64,000 nucleotides of DNA from Colwellia psychrerythraea 34H. Lineage in GTDB: Bacteria > Pseudomonadota > Gammaproteobacteria > Enterobacterales > Alteromonadaceae. Positions 18,261-28,141 of the stretch are shown here, piece after piece. The DNA is taken from NCBI RefSeq assembly GCF_000012325.1, contig NC_003910.7, forward strand, positions 1,302,001 through 1,366,000, given 5' to 3'. Below the pieces are notes generated by a model. It had not been told where the DNA came from, made no database searches, and worked only from the letters and a program-made list of their open reading frames with translations. Made by a program: the position numbers and the translations under genes. Numbering within the stretch: position 1 is the first letter of the stretch; the number at the start of each line of letters is the position of its first letter.

Positions 18261-19181
18261 ATGAAGCATTCAGATTACAGTTTAATACCTACATTCGTCG
18301 CCATTGTTGAAGAGAAAAGTTATACAAAAGCAGCAAAACGTTTAGGCATTAGCCAATCGGCGGTAAGTCAGGGAGTAACCAGGTTACAGGCTGTATTTAA
18401 AGATACTTTATTTATACGTGGTAGCCGCGGAGTTGAACCAACTCAGTTTTCTCTTGATATATATCCTACATTAGCAAGTTCAGTTGAAAATATTGCCTTT
18501 ATGATGCCTGAGTACAAAAAGTTCAGTGCTGTGAAATGTGAAAAACAATTCGTTATTTCATCGTTAAGTGTCTTTGGCTTTACTATATTACCTCCGCTTT
18601 CAGCACTAATGAGCCAGCATGCACCTTTGGCAAGTGTTAAAATTGAACCGCTTAATAATCACGACTTTACCAACATGTTGAGATCACAGCACTTTGATTT
18701 AGTTATTGATGCTCACTCAAACCAATATCCACAGTTACGATCTAAAGTGATAATGGAAGATACTTTATGTGTAATGTGCCGTATTGATCACCCAAGATTA
18801 TCGGGTGATTCAATCAGTATTGATGAATTTTTAGCGGAAAAGCATGTCACCCATTCTCAGCTTGATCAAAAGGGCGGTTATCTAAGTGGTAAAGGTTTAA
18901 AAGAAGATGAGATATTAAATCAGCGCAAGATAGCATGGCAGGCTGCTAGTATTATGGAGATGCTGCCTGTTATAGAGTGTTGTGACTATATTGCTTTGTT
19001 GCCACAAAGGTTAGTCGATAAATATCGTCATATTTACCAACTAAAACAGTTACACAGTAACTTTTTACTCGACCCTATAAAAGTAGCGATGTACTGGCAT
19101 TCATCAAGAACAAATGATCCGAGTCATAAGTGGTTAAGAGAACAAATTGTTAAAGTAACCCAACAGTTTAATAAACTTTAG
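18261..19181 (+). CDS. LysR-family transcriptional regulator
   Basis: LysR-type regulator of 306 residues. The N-terminal winged helix-turn-helix is clear: FVAIVEEKSYTKAAKRLGIS then QSAVSQGVTRLQ (about residues 10-45). The rest is the periplasmic-binding-like effector domain. It is divergent from the alkylsulfatase gene and convergent with the permease gene, so control of sulfate-ester use is the simplest inference. An 18-bp palindrome lies in the shared promoter region. Confidence 0.88.
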   Translation: MKHSDYSLIPTFVAIVEEKSYTKAAKRLGISQSAVSQGVTRLQAVFKDTLFIRGSRGVEPTQFSLDIYPTLASSVENIAFMMPEYKKFSAVKCEKQFVISSLSVFGFTILPPLSALMSQHAPLASVKIEPLNNHDFTNMLRSQHFDLVIDAHSNQYPQLRSKVIMEDTLCVMCRIDHPRLSGDSISIDEFLAEKHVTHSQLDQKGGYLSGKGLKEDEILNQRKIAWQAASIMEMLPVIECCDYIALLPQRLVDKYRHIYQLKQLHSNFLLDPIKVAMYWHSSRTNDPSHKWLREQIVKVTQQFNKL

Positions 19182-19198
19182 AACACAGTAATCTAATT

Positions 19199-19221
19199 AG
19201 GGCGCATCTAGCGCCCTTTAT
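19199..19221. terminator. bidirectional terminator
   Basis: AGGGCGC (19199-19205), loop ATCTA, GCGCCCT (19211-19217), then TTTAT. It lies between the convergent LysR and permease genes, 17 bases after the LysR stop. Confidence 0.75.
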
Positions 19222-19232
19222 CTTAGTCGCTA

Positions 19233-20756
19233 TTATCCCAAACTTGGGATCAGTGCAGGAATACCAGGTAACATTCCTACCGATGCCATTACAGCTGTTA
19301 ACACAACAAACATAATACTTGGGATAACCCATCGGCTCATCTTACTTAAGCCTGAGCTACGTTCTTTACAGCCAACCAAACCAAGGTTGTCGAGCAACAT
19401 AGTTAACGCCCAACCAAACGCTGGGTTAACCAATGCTGAAGAAAATACCACAATAGCCGCTGACTGAGTTGTTTTACCCTCACGGGTCATTTCCATTCCG
19501 GCTTCAAGCAACGGGATAAATACCCCCACTATTAATGCCACACAAAGCACGGGTTGCCATATTGCCAAATCCATAGGATAGCCCCATAAGGCAGCTATGA
19601 TACAAAACAACGCAGTGAGTAGCGCGCCTGCAGGAATAGGTCGCTTTGCGATAGCTGCTGGTACTATATAAGTGCCCCAAGAAGAGGTGAAGTTTGCCCC
19701 ACCTAACAGAGAACCAAAGGTTTGGCGGATAGACGCACTTGTCATGGTATCGTCAATGTTCATGTGTACTTTTTCAGTGCGCTCAGGGTAATTGATTTTT
19801 TGAAATACCTGATGACCTAAGAAATCAGGCGACCACATTGCTACCGCTAAAATAGCAAAAGGCAGTACCACGACAAAACTTTCTAATGTTGGTAAACCAA
19901 GCATCCAGCCAGTATTTTCGCCCCACCAATACATTGGATTCATGTTAGGTAGGCCCGGACCCGTTTGAAATTCAAACGGCGCGCCCATAGCAAAGGCAAG
20001 TGTTCCGCCTAGCAAGCAACTCAAAGGGACGGCTAACCAACGTTTACCCCAGTGTTCAAGTAATGCATACAATATTATCGTACAAAATATAACGATAAAG
20101 GCAATGTGTGCCATGCCTATTCCATCTGCCCAAGCGAACAATTTATTCACTTGTGAAATGGTACCGACAAAGCCAAGGTAGAGTAATAAGCCGCCGCAAA
20201 CGCCTTTGCTGGTCAGGTTTGCCAGCATGCTTCCGCCTTTACTAATGGCTAAAATCAAACCCAAGGCACCAATGAGTAGTCCAAGCGCCATAGGATGTCC
20301 CCCTGCGGCCACCACAATAGGAATAAGTGGAATTAACGGGCCATGAGTACCTGCTAGGTTAGCTGTGGGTAATAAAAATCCTGAAAAAAGAATGATAAAG
20401 ATTGAAACAATAAGTAATTCATAGCGGACGTTTTCTAATATAAAGCCTTGATCAAGCCCTAGGGAGCCGGCAAAGGTTGCTGCTATTGCGCCCACCATAA
20501 CCACTTTACCAATAGTCGCTGCCATGGCTGGGATAGTATCTTCTATCTCAAAGCGGTAATCTCGAAAAGGTAAATTTGGTCGCCAGCGTTTGGGCGCCAT
20601 TATTTGCAATTCGTGTTCTAAATACTCGTCTCGGCTATTAAATTCTGAAGTCGGCTTATGTTTTTGCTGGTAACTAAATTCATCCCCATTTAGCCCATTC
20701 TCATTTTGTTGAGAATCACCTTTTTGCTCATGTGAGGCTTTTGACGTATTGCCCAT
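19233..20756 (-). CDS. multi-pass membrane permease-like protein (DUF3360-like)
   Basis: Integral inner-membrane protein of about 507 residues with a hydrophilic N-terminal tail (about 1-75) and roughly 12 hydrophobic segments. Sequence such as TIPAMAATIGKVVMVGAIAATFAGSLG and GTHGPLIPLIPIVVAAGGHPMALGLLIGALGLILA recalls the uracil/xanthine and SulP permease superfamily. From memory it fits the family named DUF3360, known in Vibrio and relatives. The substrate is unknown. Because it sits beside an alkylsulfatase and its regulator, sulfate or an organic sulfate is a possible cargo; this is inference only. The second of two ATGs is preferred because AGGA is too close to the first. Confidence 0.65.
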   Translation of the reverse strand: MGNTSKASHEQKGDSQQNENGLNGDEFSYQQKHKPTSEFNSRDEYLEHELQIMAPKRWRPNLPFRDYRFEIEDTIPAMAATIGKVVMVGAIAATFAGSLGLDQGFILENVRYELLIVSIFIILFSGFLLPTANLAGTHGPLIPLIPIVVAAGGHPMALGLLIGALGLILAISKGGSMLANLTSKGVCGGLLLYLGFVGTISQVNKLFAWADGIGMAHIAFIVIFCTIILYALLEHWGKRWLAVPLSCLLGGTLAFAMGAPFEFQTGPGLPNMNPMYWWGENTGWMLGLPTLESFVVVLPFAILAVAMWSPDFLGHQVFQKINYPERTEKVHMNIDDTMTSASIRQTFGSLLGGANFTSSWGTYIVPAAIAKRPIPAGALLTALFCIIAALWGYPMDLAIWQPVLCVALIVGVFIPLLEAGMEMTREGKTTQSAAIVVFSSALVNPAFGWALTMLLDNLGLVGCKERSSGLSKMSRWVIPSIMFVVLTAVMASVGMLPGIPALIPSLG

Positions 20757-21236
20757 TATCATTCCTTTTGCTCACTTACTAAAAAAGCGTTATATCATTT
20801 AAGTTGACCATATTTTATCTCAACGCAGCATACGTAGCTAACAGCAAAGGCCACGTATGACTAAGCAATTAGTCTCGAATATTGCACATTAATGTTCAAA
20901 AAGTGAGCTTTTACTCTATTACTTCATTAGATGTTGCTTCATAGTGAAAAGGATAAATAGAAAATGATTAGGGAATAGGGCGGTGATAATGTTGCTTTGT
21001 AAATCTAAATAGTCATTCTAATCAGAATCTATCAGAACTAAATAGATTCGAACATTCTTAATATAAAACCGAACATAAAATAATTATTAGTCAAGGTGAA
21101 ATTAATTAACGTACTGATAATAAAGTATAAAAATAAATTTATATGATTGGCATAGAACTTCCAATGAAATAGTAACGACTTAAATTATTTCTATTGAACA
21201 TAAGTTCAATTTCGCCATTTTATGCAAGGAATTTAT
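20757..21236. other. 480-bp non-coding region
   Basis: AT-rich promoter region between the permease gene (minus) and the metallo-hydrolase gene (plus). No gene, repeat or clear operator was recognised. Confidence 0.5.
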
Positions 21237-22214
21237 ATGAAACACACGTTAGTCATTACCATACTCATCATTATGTTCAGTAATGGGGCAACAGCTGAAG
21301 AAGATAAGCGCTCTATTAATGAATCGACAACAAACATGATTGCCGCACTTCAGCAAAAGCAATGGATTCATGGTTCACAAGATTGTAAAAACAACCAAGA
21401 CCCCGCAATAGAAGTCTTTCAATACGATGAATCAAGTTATGTACTACGTCAAAATAAGTGTCTGAGTTATGAAGCACCTTTTATTTATGTCTTAATTGGA
21501 AAGGAGAAGATACTTGTTGTTGATACTGGGGCAACCGAAAGCGCTGAAGAATTTCCACTGTATCAAACAGTACAATCTCTGAATCAAAAGCATTCCGACA
21601 ACGGAAAAACCAAAGAGCGTGAGATAGTAGTTATTCACTCACATAGTCACAGTGATCATTATAGTGCTGATTCTCAATTTGTCGGTCAAGCCAATGTTAC
21701 CGTAGTTGCAGCAAATAACACTGGAGTAAACGAGTTTTTTGATTTTGAAAAATGGCCTGAGCAGCAAACTAACTTTGAGCTTGGTGGACGCAGTATAACT
21801 ATCATTCCAACCCCTGGTCACCAAGAAGAAGCTATTTCAGTGTATGACCCACAAACTAAGTGGCTGCTAACTGGAGATACATTCTATCCGGGTTATATCT
21901 ATGTTAAAACGTGGCAAGACTACAAAAATAGTATCGCCCGTTTAGTGGAATTTACTAATAATCATAGCGTAAGCGCAATATTAGGATCGCATATTGAAAT
22001 GACTAATAAGGCGGGTGAATATTATGAGATTGGTACGATATACCAACCCAATGAGTCTTCTTTGTTGTTAACGCCAAGTGATTTAACTGCTTTGAATGAA
22101 AAGCTACAGCAAGTAGATGAGCCAGAAAAAATAGCAATGGATAGTCTGATTGTTGAACCCTTGGGCGCTTTGCCAAAGCTGATCAGTAGTATTGCCAAAT
22201 GGTTTATTGGATAA
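21237..22214 (+). CDS. secreted metallo-beta-lactamase-fold hydrolase
   Basis: Exported MBL-fold protein of 325 residues. The signal peptide is MKHTLVITILIIMFSNGATA. The zinc motif HxHxDH is His136-Ser-His138-Ser-Asp140-His141; further ligands are likely His in TPGHQEEAI, Asp in LTGDTFYPG and His in LGSHIEM. It has the broad hydrolase pattern rather than that of a known beta-lactamase, so the substrate is unknown. A Cys pair (DCKNN and NKCLSY) may form a disulfide. AAGGA precedes the ATG at 21237; the frame also opens at 21222. Confidence 0.75.
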   Translation: MKHTLVITILIIMFSNGATAEEDKRSINESTTNMIAALQQKQWIHGSQDCKNNQDPAIEVFQYDESSYVLRQNKCLSYEAPFIYVLIGKEKILVVDTGATESAEEFPLYQTVQSLNQKHSDNGKTKEREIVVIHSHSHSDHYSADSQFVGQANVTVVAANNTGVNEFFDFEKWPEQQTNFELGGRSITIIPTPGHQEEAISVYDPQTKWLLTGDTFYPGYIYVKTWQDYKNSIARLVEFTNNHSVSAILGSHIEMTNKAGEYYEIGTIYQPNESSLLLTPSDLTALNEKLQQVDEPEKIAMDSLIVEPLGALPKLISSIAKWFIG

Positions 22215-22416
22215 TAGGTTTAGTTTGCTGAAGGCGTTTTTAGGCAAAAAAATTACTACTAACTTACAATAACTAAAACACTCAATGTTATTGTGAGTTA
22301 GCAGGTAATGAGGTCCTAAGTCGACCGCTGGATTTTTCTGTAAACCACATCGTTTCACATTTATTTCACTTACTTGTCGTTAAGCTAGCTCTATTGAAAT
22401 TAAAGGAGCAAAACAC

Positions 22417-23490
22417 ATGCTTAAGAAAATAGCTATTACCTCAGTAACCTTAATTGTCCTGATAGCAGGTTCATTATTTGGTGCTAAAGCTTGGGTTAAA
22501 AGTTTATTACCCGAAAAAGCCCACTTTGTTGCGATAAAACAAACACAAGTAAGTGACTTACCCTACGTTACCCACGATATTCCAGCATACAGAGGTAAAA
22601 TATTAGCCGTGGTTACTAGCGTTGATAAAATGGGGGAAGATCAAGACACCGGCTATGAACATACTGAACTAGCCCGTGCTTACTGGGTGTTTACTGCTAA
22701 TGGTTTCAGTGTTGATATTGCTAGCCCAAAGGGAGGTAAACCGCCGGTAGTAATTGATGGAGAGGATATGGGCGCTTATGATTATGCTTTTTTAAATGAC
22801 GATACTATTCAACAGAAAGTGGCAAACTCTATTGCACTGGCAGAGGTAAACCCGAACGATTATGAGGCGGTATATTTTGTTGGCGGAAAAGGCACTATGT
22901 TTGATTTTCCTGATAACCCTTATGTGCAAAATATTGCCAAAACACTGTATCAAAACAACAAAGTAGTCAGTGCTGTCTGTCATGGCCCTTCAGCTCTGGT
23001 AAACGTTGTATTAGACAATGGTGAAATGCTGCTTTCAAATAAGAAAGTCAGTGGCTTTACCAACAATGAAGAACTTTTTTTAATTCCAGACGCGAAACAA
23101 ATTTTTCCTTTTTTACTTGAAGATAAATTGATTGAACAAGGCGCTCAATTTCAATCGGGTACAACCTATTTAGAGAAAGTCACACAAGATGGAAAATTAA
23201 TCACGGGTCAAAACCCTTGGTCTGTATGGACGCTTGCCGAAAAAGTAGTGGCTGAACTAGGTTACCAACCTAAAACCAGAGAGCGTACTCCTGAAGAACA
23301 TGCTATCGAACTTTTGATGACATATGATTCACACGGTTTTGATGCGGCTAAAGATGAACTAAAACAAAAGCCACACGCTTATCAACGTATTCTTATTGTG
23401 ATGCACAGTATTTTAGCCTTTATGCAGTTCGAAATTAGTAAAGGTATTGACCTGCTAAGTCTGGCAAATCAACTAAAACAATTGCGTTAA
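22417..23490 (+). CDS. DJ-1/PfpI family protein with N-terminal membrane anchor
   Basis: Class I glutamine-amidotransferase-like protein of the DJ-1/PfpI/Hsp31 group, whose members act as glyoxalase III, chaperone or protease-like enzymes. A hydrophobic segment at 5-24 (IAITSVTLIVLIAGSLFGAK) anchors or exports it. The nucleophile elbow is AVCHGPSAL with Cys188 followed by His189. The pattern TSVDKMGEDQDTGYEHTELARAYW matches the Hsp31-like subgroup. The last 75 residues (from about 285) are an extra helical tail not found in plain DJ-1 proteins. AAAGGAG precedes the ATG. It follows the MBL-fold gene by 202 bases on the same strand. Confidence 0.8.
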   Translation: MLKKIAITSVTLIVLIAGSLFGAKAWVKSLLPEKAHFVAIKQTQVSDLPYVTHDIPAYRGKILAVVTSVDKMGEDQDTGYEHTELARAYWVFTANGFSVDIASPKGGKPPVVIDGEDMGAYDYAFLNDDTIQQKVANSIALAEVNPNDYEAVYFVGGKGTMFDFPDNPYVQNIAKTLYQNNKVVSAVCHGPSALVNVVLDNGEMLLSNKKVSGFTNNEELFLIPDAKQIFPFLLEDKLIEQGAQFQSGTTYLEKVTQDGKLITGQNPWSVWTLAEKVVAELGYQPKTRERTPEEHAIELLMTYDSHGFDAAKDELKQKPHAYQRILIVMHSILAFMQFEISKGIDLLSLANQLKQLR

Positions 23491-23820
23491 TGTTTATATA
23501 AATTTTCTTGCAGCCTAATAATCATCTTCGGCTTATTAAGCTGCTTGCTGTAAATCACTGAGTCAGCTCAGCTAGCATGATGTTATTCAATTGCATGTAC
23601 CTCTCCACTTACTGGACAATGCTCGTCTGGATAACCACGATTTAAATCCTATACAGTGCAACTTTTTAATAACGATCTTTTGAATAATTATCACTTAATC
23701 CCCTCTGTTACTAGTATGTAATCAATTTGTTACAAGATTGTTTTTGTTATCATCGAAAAAATAATGAAAAATTTGTCATATTTGCATAAGATATAGCGAT
23801 AAATAATATAAGGATCTACT
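23491..23820. other. 330-bp non-coding region upstream of the M16 peptidase
   Basis: No gene or repeat recognised. TTGCATAAGATATAGCG just before the peptidase gene could hold its -10 region, and AAGGAT its ribosome site. Confidence 0.4.
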
Positions 23821-26721
23821 ATGAAAAAGAAATATTTGGCAGTTGTCATAGCCGCAAGTTTAGCGTTATCCGCCTGTATGGCAACCAGTTCTGACTCTGT
23901 TTCTGATACTGGTAAGAACGCGTCAACGCAGTCATCTGAAAATAGTGCCAATAAAGTCTTTAGCCAAAAGTACTTATTTAAAGAATTATCTAATGGTTTA
24001 CGTGTACTGGTGGTAAAAACAGATTATCCAGATCTTGTTTCAGTGCAAATCCCGGTATCGGTAGGCTCTCGTGATGAAGATGAAGCAGGTAAAACCGGCT
24101 TTGCGCATTTCTTTGAACACATGATGTTTAAGGGATCTGATAAATTTCCGCAAGATGTTTACTCTGATTTATTTAAAAATGCCGGTGTTGATAACGGCGC
24201 GTACACGACCAACGATTACACCAACTATCATTTAGACTTTTCTAAAGATCACTTGGATAAAGTATTAGAGATCCAAGCGGATCACTTTAAAAACCTTACT
24301 TACACTGATGCTCAATTTAAAACGGAAGCATTAACGGTAAAAGGTGAATACTTAAAAAACAACGCTAGTCCAACGCGTAAGTTATTAGCGGCAGTACGTA
24401 AAGAAGCATTCGATACCCATACCTATAAACATACCACAATGGGCTTTTTTGAAGATGTTGAAGCAATGCCTAATCAAATTGCTTACGGTGAAAAATTCTT
24501 TAATCAGTTTTATAAACCAGAATATGTTTCTTTAGTGATTGTGGGTGATGTTGATCCACAAGCCACCATGGCGATGGTAGAAAAGCATTGGGGCAATTGG
24601 AAAAAAGGTGATTTTGTTAATGATATCGCTCAAGAGCCAAAGCAAGAAGAAGCCAAATATGTTCATGAAAAATTTGATGGCTTACCGGGGCATTGGTTAT
24701 TAGTTTCTTATAAAGGCGCTGATTGGCAACCGAAGAAAAAGGATCGCGCCGCTTTAGATTTGATTTCTGAATTGTACTTTTCAAATAACTCAGCCTTATA
24801 TCAAGAGTTAGTGGTAGATAAGCAGTTGGCAAGCCAAATGTTTAACTACAACCCAGAAACAAAAGATGCGGGTTTACGTCACGTATTTATTAAAGTGAAT
24901 GATGAAAAAGATTTAGCCACTGTACGTGATGCGGTAAATCGCACTTATGCGCAAGTGCGTACTGAACTCGTTTCAACAGAAAAGCTTGATAACTTAAAAT
25001 CTAATCTAAAATATAGCTTTGTGAATAGCTTAGATTCTTCAGAGTCTATTGCGGCAACACTTGCCAGTTATATGCACTTTGATCGCGATCCTGAAACGAT
25101 TAACCATCTTTATAATAGTTTTGACAATATTTCGGCCGATGACATCAAACGTATCGCCAATCAATATTTTATTGATGAAAACCGTACCACGGTGACGTTA
25201 TCAGCATTAGATAAAGTGGCTGGCTTTGACCAAGAAGTTGACTTAAATGGCGCGGTAGCAGCGATTGAATTGAAAAACTCTCAACCTAGCACTCCACAGT
25301 TTTCAGTATTGGATAATACCAATGACTCGCCGTTGATTGATGTTAACTTCCTGTTTTATACGGGTGCAGCAGCAGACCCTGTAGGTAAAAAGGGCGTGGC
25401 AGCATTGACCGCACGCATGTTAACCCAAGGTGGTTCACAAACGCGTAGCTATCAAGACATTAAGAAAGGTTTATATCCGATTGCCGGAAGCTTTTCGTCT
25501 CAGTTAGATAAAGAAATGATGTCATTTACTGGTCGTGTTCACAAAGACAATGCGACACAGTGGTATCAATTGATCAGTGATCAATTATTGAATCCGGGCT
25601 GGCGTGAAGATGACTTTAAGCGTCTGAAAAAAGAGTTAATCGATGGTATTAAGTCTGGGCTTAAATCTTCTAATGATGAAGAGTTAGGTAAAGAAGTGCT
25701 TTATAGCGAACTTTATCAGGGCCATGTTTATGAAAACTTTAACAGTGGTGATTTATCTGACTTAGCCGCAATCACCCTTGAAGATGTTAAAGCGTTCTAC
25801 AGCGCACAACTTACACAAGCTAAATTACACTTGGGTATCACTGGCGCTATGCCGAGTGATTTAAAAGCACAGTTAATGACTGACTTAACGGCATTGCCTG
25901 TTGGGGATGAAAAGCGTTTAACTATTGCTAAGGCGCCTGTGCTAAAAGGTCATCATGCAACAATTGTTGAAAAGAATGCGCAATCAACAGCCGTTTCTTT
26001 TGGTTTCCCAATCGATACTATTCGCAGTGACAAAGACTGGGCAGCGCTTTGGTTAGTTCGCTCGTACTTTGGTGAGCATCGTAGTTCTAACAGCTACTTG
26101 TATCAGCAAATTCGTCAAGCGCGCGGTATGAACTATGGTGATTATTCTTATATTGAATATTTCCCACGTGGTATGTACCAAACTAAGCCGGATTCAAACT
26201 TAGGCCGTTCAAGCCAAATTTTCCAAGTTTGGTTACGTCCTTTACGTTCAAATAATGACGCGCATTTTGCTACACGTGCCGCTTTGTTTGAATTGGACAA
26301 CTTGATTGAAAATGGCATGAGCGAAAAAGACTTTCAAGCAACACGTAATTACTTAACTAACTATGCTCCGCAATTAGTTGCTAGCCAAGATCAGCAATTA
26401 GGTTATGCCTTGGATAGTGAGTTTTATCAAACAGAAGAGTTTGTTAAGTACGTACGTGGCGAGTTTGCAAAACTAACGTTAGACGATGTGAACCGTGTTA
26501 TTAAAGAAAACTTACAAACAGATGATATTCACTATGTTTTCATTTCGAGCGATGGTAAAGATATGCAGCAACGTTTGTTGTCTGAACAAGTATCACCGTT
26601 GAAATATAACAGTGAAAAACCTGCAGAGCTTTTAGCTACCGATAAAGTTATTGAAAGCTACAAGTTAACGCTGCCGGCGAAAAATGTCGAAGTGATTGCG
26701 GTAGATAAGGTGTTTAAGTAG
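23821..26721 (+). CDS. M16 family zinc peptidase, lipoprotein
   Basis: Insulinase-like (pitrilysin family M16) peptidase of 966 residues, predicted to be lipid-anchored. The signal is MKKKYLAVVIAASLALSAC with lipobox LSAC, so acylation at Cys19. The inverted zinc motif HxxEH is His96-Phe-Phe-Glu99-His100, followed by NGAYTTNDYTNYHLDF, typical of the active N-terminal M16 half. The second half (from about 490) lacks HxxEH and is the usual inactive partner half. It probably degrades peptides in the periplasm. The ribosome site AAGGAT precedes the ATG. A strong terminator follows. Confidence 0.9.
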   Translation: MKKKYLAVVIAASLALSACMATSSDSVSDTGKNASTQSSENSANKVFSQKYLFKELSNGLRVLVVKTDYPDLVSVQIPVSVGSRDEDEAGKTGFAHFFEHMMFKGSDKFPQDVYSDLFKNAGVDNGAYTTNDYTNYHLDFSKDHLDKVLEIQADHFKNLTYTDAQFKTEALTVKGEYLKNNASPTRKLLAAVRKEAFDTHTYKHTTMGFFEDVEAMPNQIAYGEKFFNQFYKPEYVSLVIVGDVDPQATMAMVEKHWGNWKKGDFVNDIAQEPKQEEAKYVHEKFDGLPGHWLLVSYKGADWQPKKKDRAALDLISELYFSNNSALYQELVVDKQLASQMFNYNPETKDAGLRHVFIKVNDEKDLATVRDAVNRTYAQVRTELVSTEKLDNLKSNLKYSFVNSLDSSESIAATLASYMHFDRDPETINHLYNSFDNISADDIKRIANQYFIDENRTTVTLSALDKVAGFDQEVDLNGAVAAIELKNSQPSTPQFSVLDNTNDSPLIDVNFLFYTGAAADPVGKKGVAALTARMLTQGGSQTRSYQDIKKGLYPIAGSFSSQLDKEMMSFTGRVHKDNATQWYQLISDQLLNPGWREDDFKRLKKELIDGIKSGLKSSNDEELGKEVLYSELYQGHVYENFNSGDLSDLAAITLEDVKAFYSAQLTQAKLHLGITGAMPSDLKAQLMTDLTALPVGDEKRLTIAKAPVLKGHHATIVEKNAQSTAVSFGFPIDTIRSDKDWAALWLVRSYFGEHRSSNSYLYQQIRQARGMNYGDYSYIEYFPRGMYQTKPDSNLGRSSQIFQVWLRPLRSNNDAHFATRAALFELDNLIENGMSEKDFQATRNYLTNYAPQLVASQDQQLGYALDSEFYQTEEFVKYVRGEFAKLTLDDVNRVIKENLQTDDIHYVFISSDGKDMQQRLLSEQVSPLKYNSEKPAELLATDKVIESYKLTLPAKNVEVIAVDKVFK

Positions 26722-26751
26722 TCTTAAGCATAATATTAATCGGATTAATAA

Positions 26752-26779
26752 AACACCACGCTTGACGTGGTGTTTTTAT
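26752..26779 (+). terminator. rho-independent terminator
   Basis: AACACCACG (26752-26760), loop CTTGA, CGTGGTGTT (26766-26774), then TTT. It lies 30 bases after the M16 peptidase stop. Confidence 0.88.
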
Positions 26780-26842
26780 TTTTACTATTAAATAAAGTAC
26801 GTCACCACGACTTCTGTAACTCGCTAAGCCGGCTTAGATAAA

Positions 26843-27478
26843 TTAATCGACTGTAAATACAATGGGGGCATTCGTCAGTTTGTAGCGTTCGTCAGTGACG
26901 CTGGCATTGATAAACTTAATCCCTTTGCAGATGACTTCTCCATATCCTTCATGAATATGTCCGCAGATATGAACTTTGGGTTTTATTTCTTCAATCTTAG
27001 TTAATAGATTCTCACAACCGGTGTTTTCACCGCTATCAATTTTATCTAACAGGCCAAACGCAGGTCCGTGGGTAATGAGTACATCAACATCATTACTGAT
27101 CAGATCCCATTTTTTTTGTATTTCTTTGCCGCGCGTTAAGTTAAAAGCCCAGTTTTGAAACCTTGGTTGCCATGGCGAGCCGTAAAACTTGTGCCCCGCT
27201 ATTGTTATCGATTGATCTTCTAGATACACAGCATTGGTTAGGATGTTTAAGCTGGCTTCTTTTTGACGCTCAAAACACCAGTCGTGATTACCCGCGATAA
27301 TGATTTTGTGTTGATGAGGTTGCTCACCTAACCACTCATTGAAATCCTTAAGTTCTGATAACTTTCCGTGCCTAGTAATATCTCCAGCATGAATGAGAAC
27401 ATCACCATCCGGGATTTCTAGATTGCTGTACATACCGTGAGTGTCCGAAATAGCAACACACTGTAGCTTTGTATTCAT
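26843..27478 (-). CDS. calcineurin-like metallophosphoesterase
   Basis: Cytoplasmic phosphoesterase of 211 residues. All metal motifs are visible: DxH in ISDTHGMY (about 10-16), GD in HAGDITRHG (about 31-39), GNHD in IIAGNHDWCFE (about 60-70), H in ITHGPAFG, and GHxH in ICGHIHEGYG. This is the compact MPP family seen in YfcE-like enzymes and metallophosphatases of unknown substrate. It is convergent with the M16 peptidase. Confidence 0.88.
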   Translation of the reverse strand: MNTKLQCVAISDTHGMYSNLEIPDGDVLIHAGDITRHGKLSELKDFNEWLGEQPHQHKIIIAGNHDWCFERQKEASLNILTNAVYLEDQSITIAGHKFYGSPWQPRFQNWAFNLTRGKEIQKKWDLISNDVDVLITHGPAFGLLDKIDSGENTGCENLLTKIEEIKPKVHICGHIHEGYGEVICKGIKFINASVTDERYKLTNAPIVFTVD

Positions 27479-28141
27479 TGTTGTGAACCTTACATTTTGT
27501 ACTTACTTAATAAGCACTTAATCGAAACAATTATCTGAAACAAGACAGGGCTAAGGTTAAAGCGCGCTGAAAGGTTTCGTATTTGTACCACTATTTAAAC
27601 GAGTACATGGGCTGACTACATTTATAATATAAACAGACCCTTTTTGACAACATTAATGGTTATTTCAGATTATTTCAGGCTCTTTAAGGTTTTAGCAGGG
27701 GGCGTGTAACTTCGCTTTGACTGTTACTGTTGTCATCGCCATGTTATGCAAAGCGTCAAATGTGGGTTCTAAATAAAGTTGGAAACCGTTAAATAAAATC
27801 GGAAACTGGAATTATTACGTTTAAGAGCCGCAAATACCTTTCAAAAAATTTAATTAAACTTTGAAATAGCTAACTTCTAAAATATAACTCTAAGGGCAGT
27901 AGCCACAAACCTGACCTAATTCACTGGTCAAAATAACCCTGTTTTATGTTCACTTTGATACGAAAGCAGACCTTATTCGATTTCATAATAAGGATTTTTT
28001 CTGTCACATTCATACCATAATTATCTTGTGGAAAACTCGACTTTATGGCTACTTAGACAATAAAAACGATGATAAGCACTCGGTTACTTTACTCTTAAAA
28101 TCATCTCTAATTCATTGTAGTATTATTAGTAATAAGTATGA
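27479..28141. other. 660-bp non-coding region
   Basis: Lies between two minus-strand genes. No open frame with a ribosome site, no strong hairpin and no repeat family was recognised. Confidence 0.4.
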
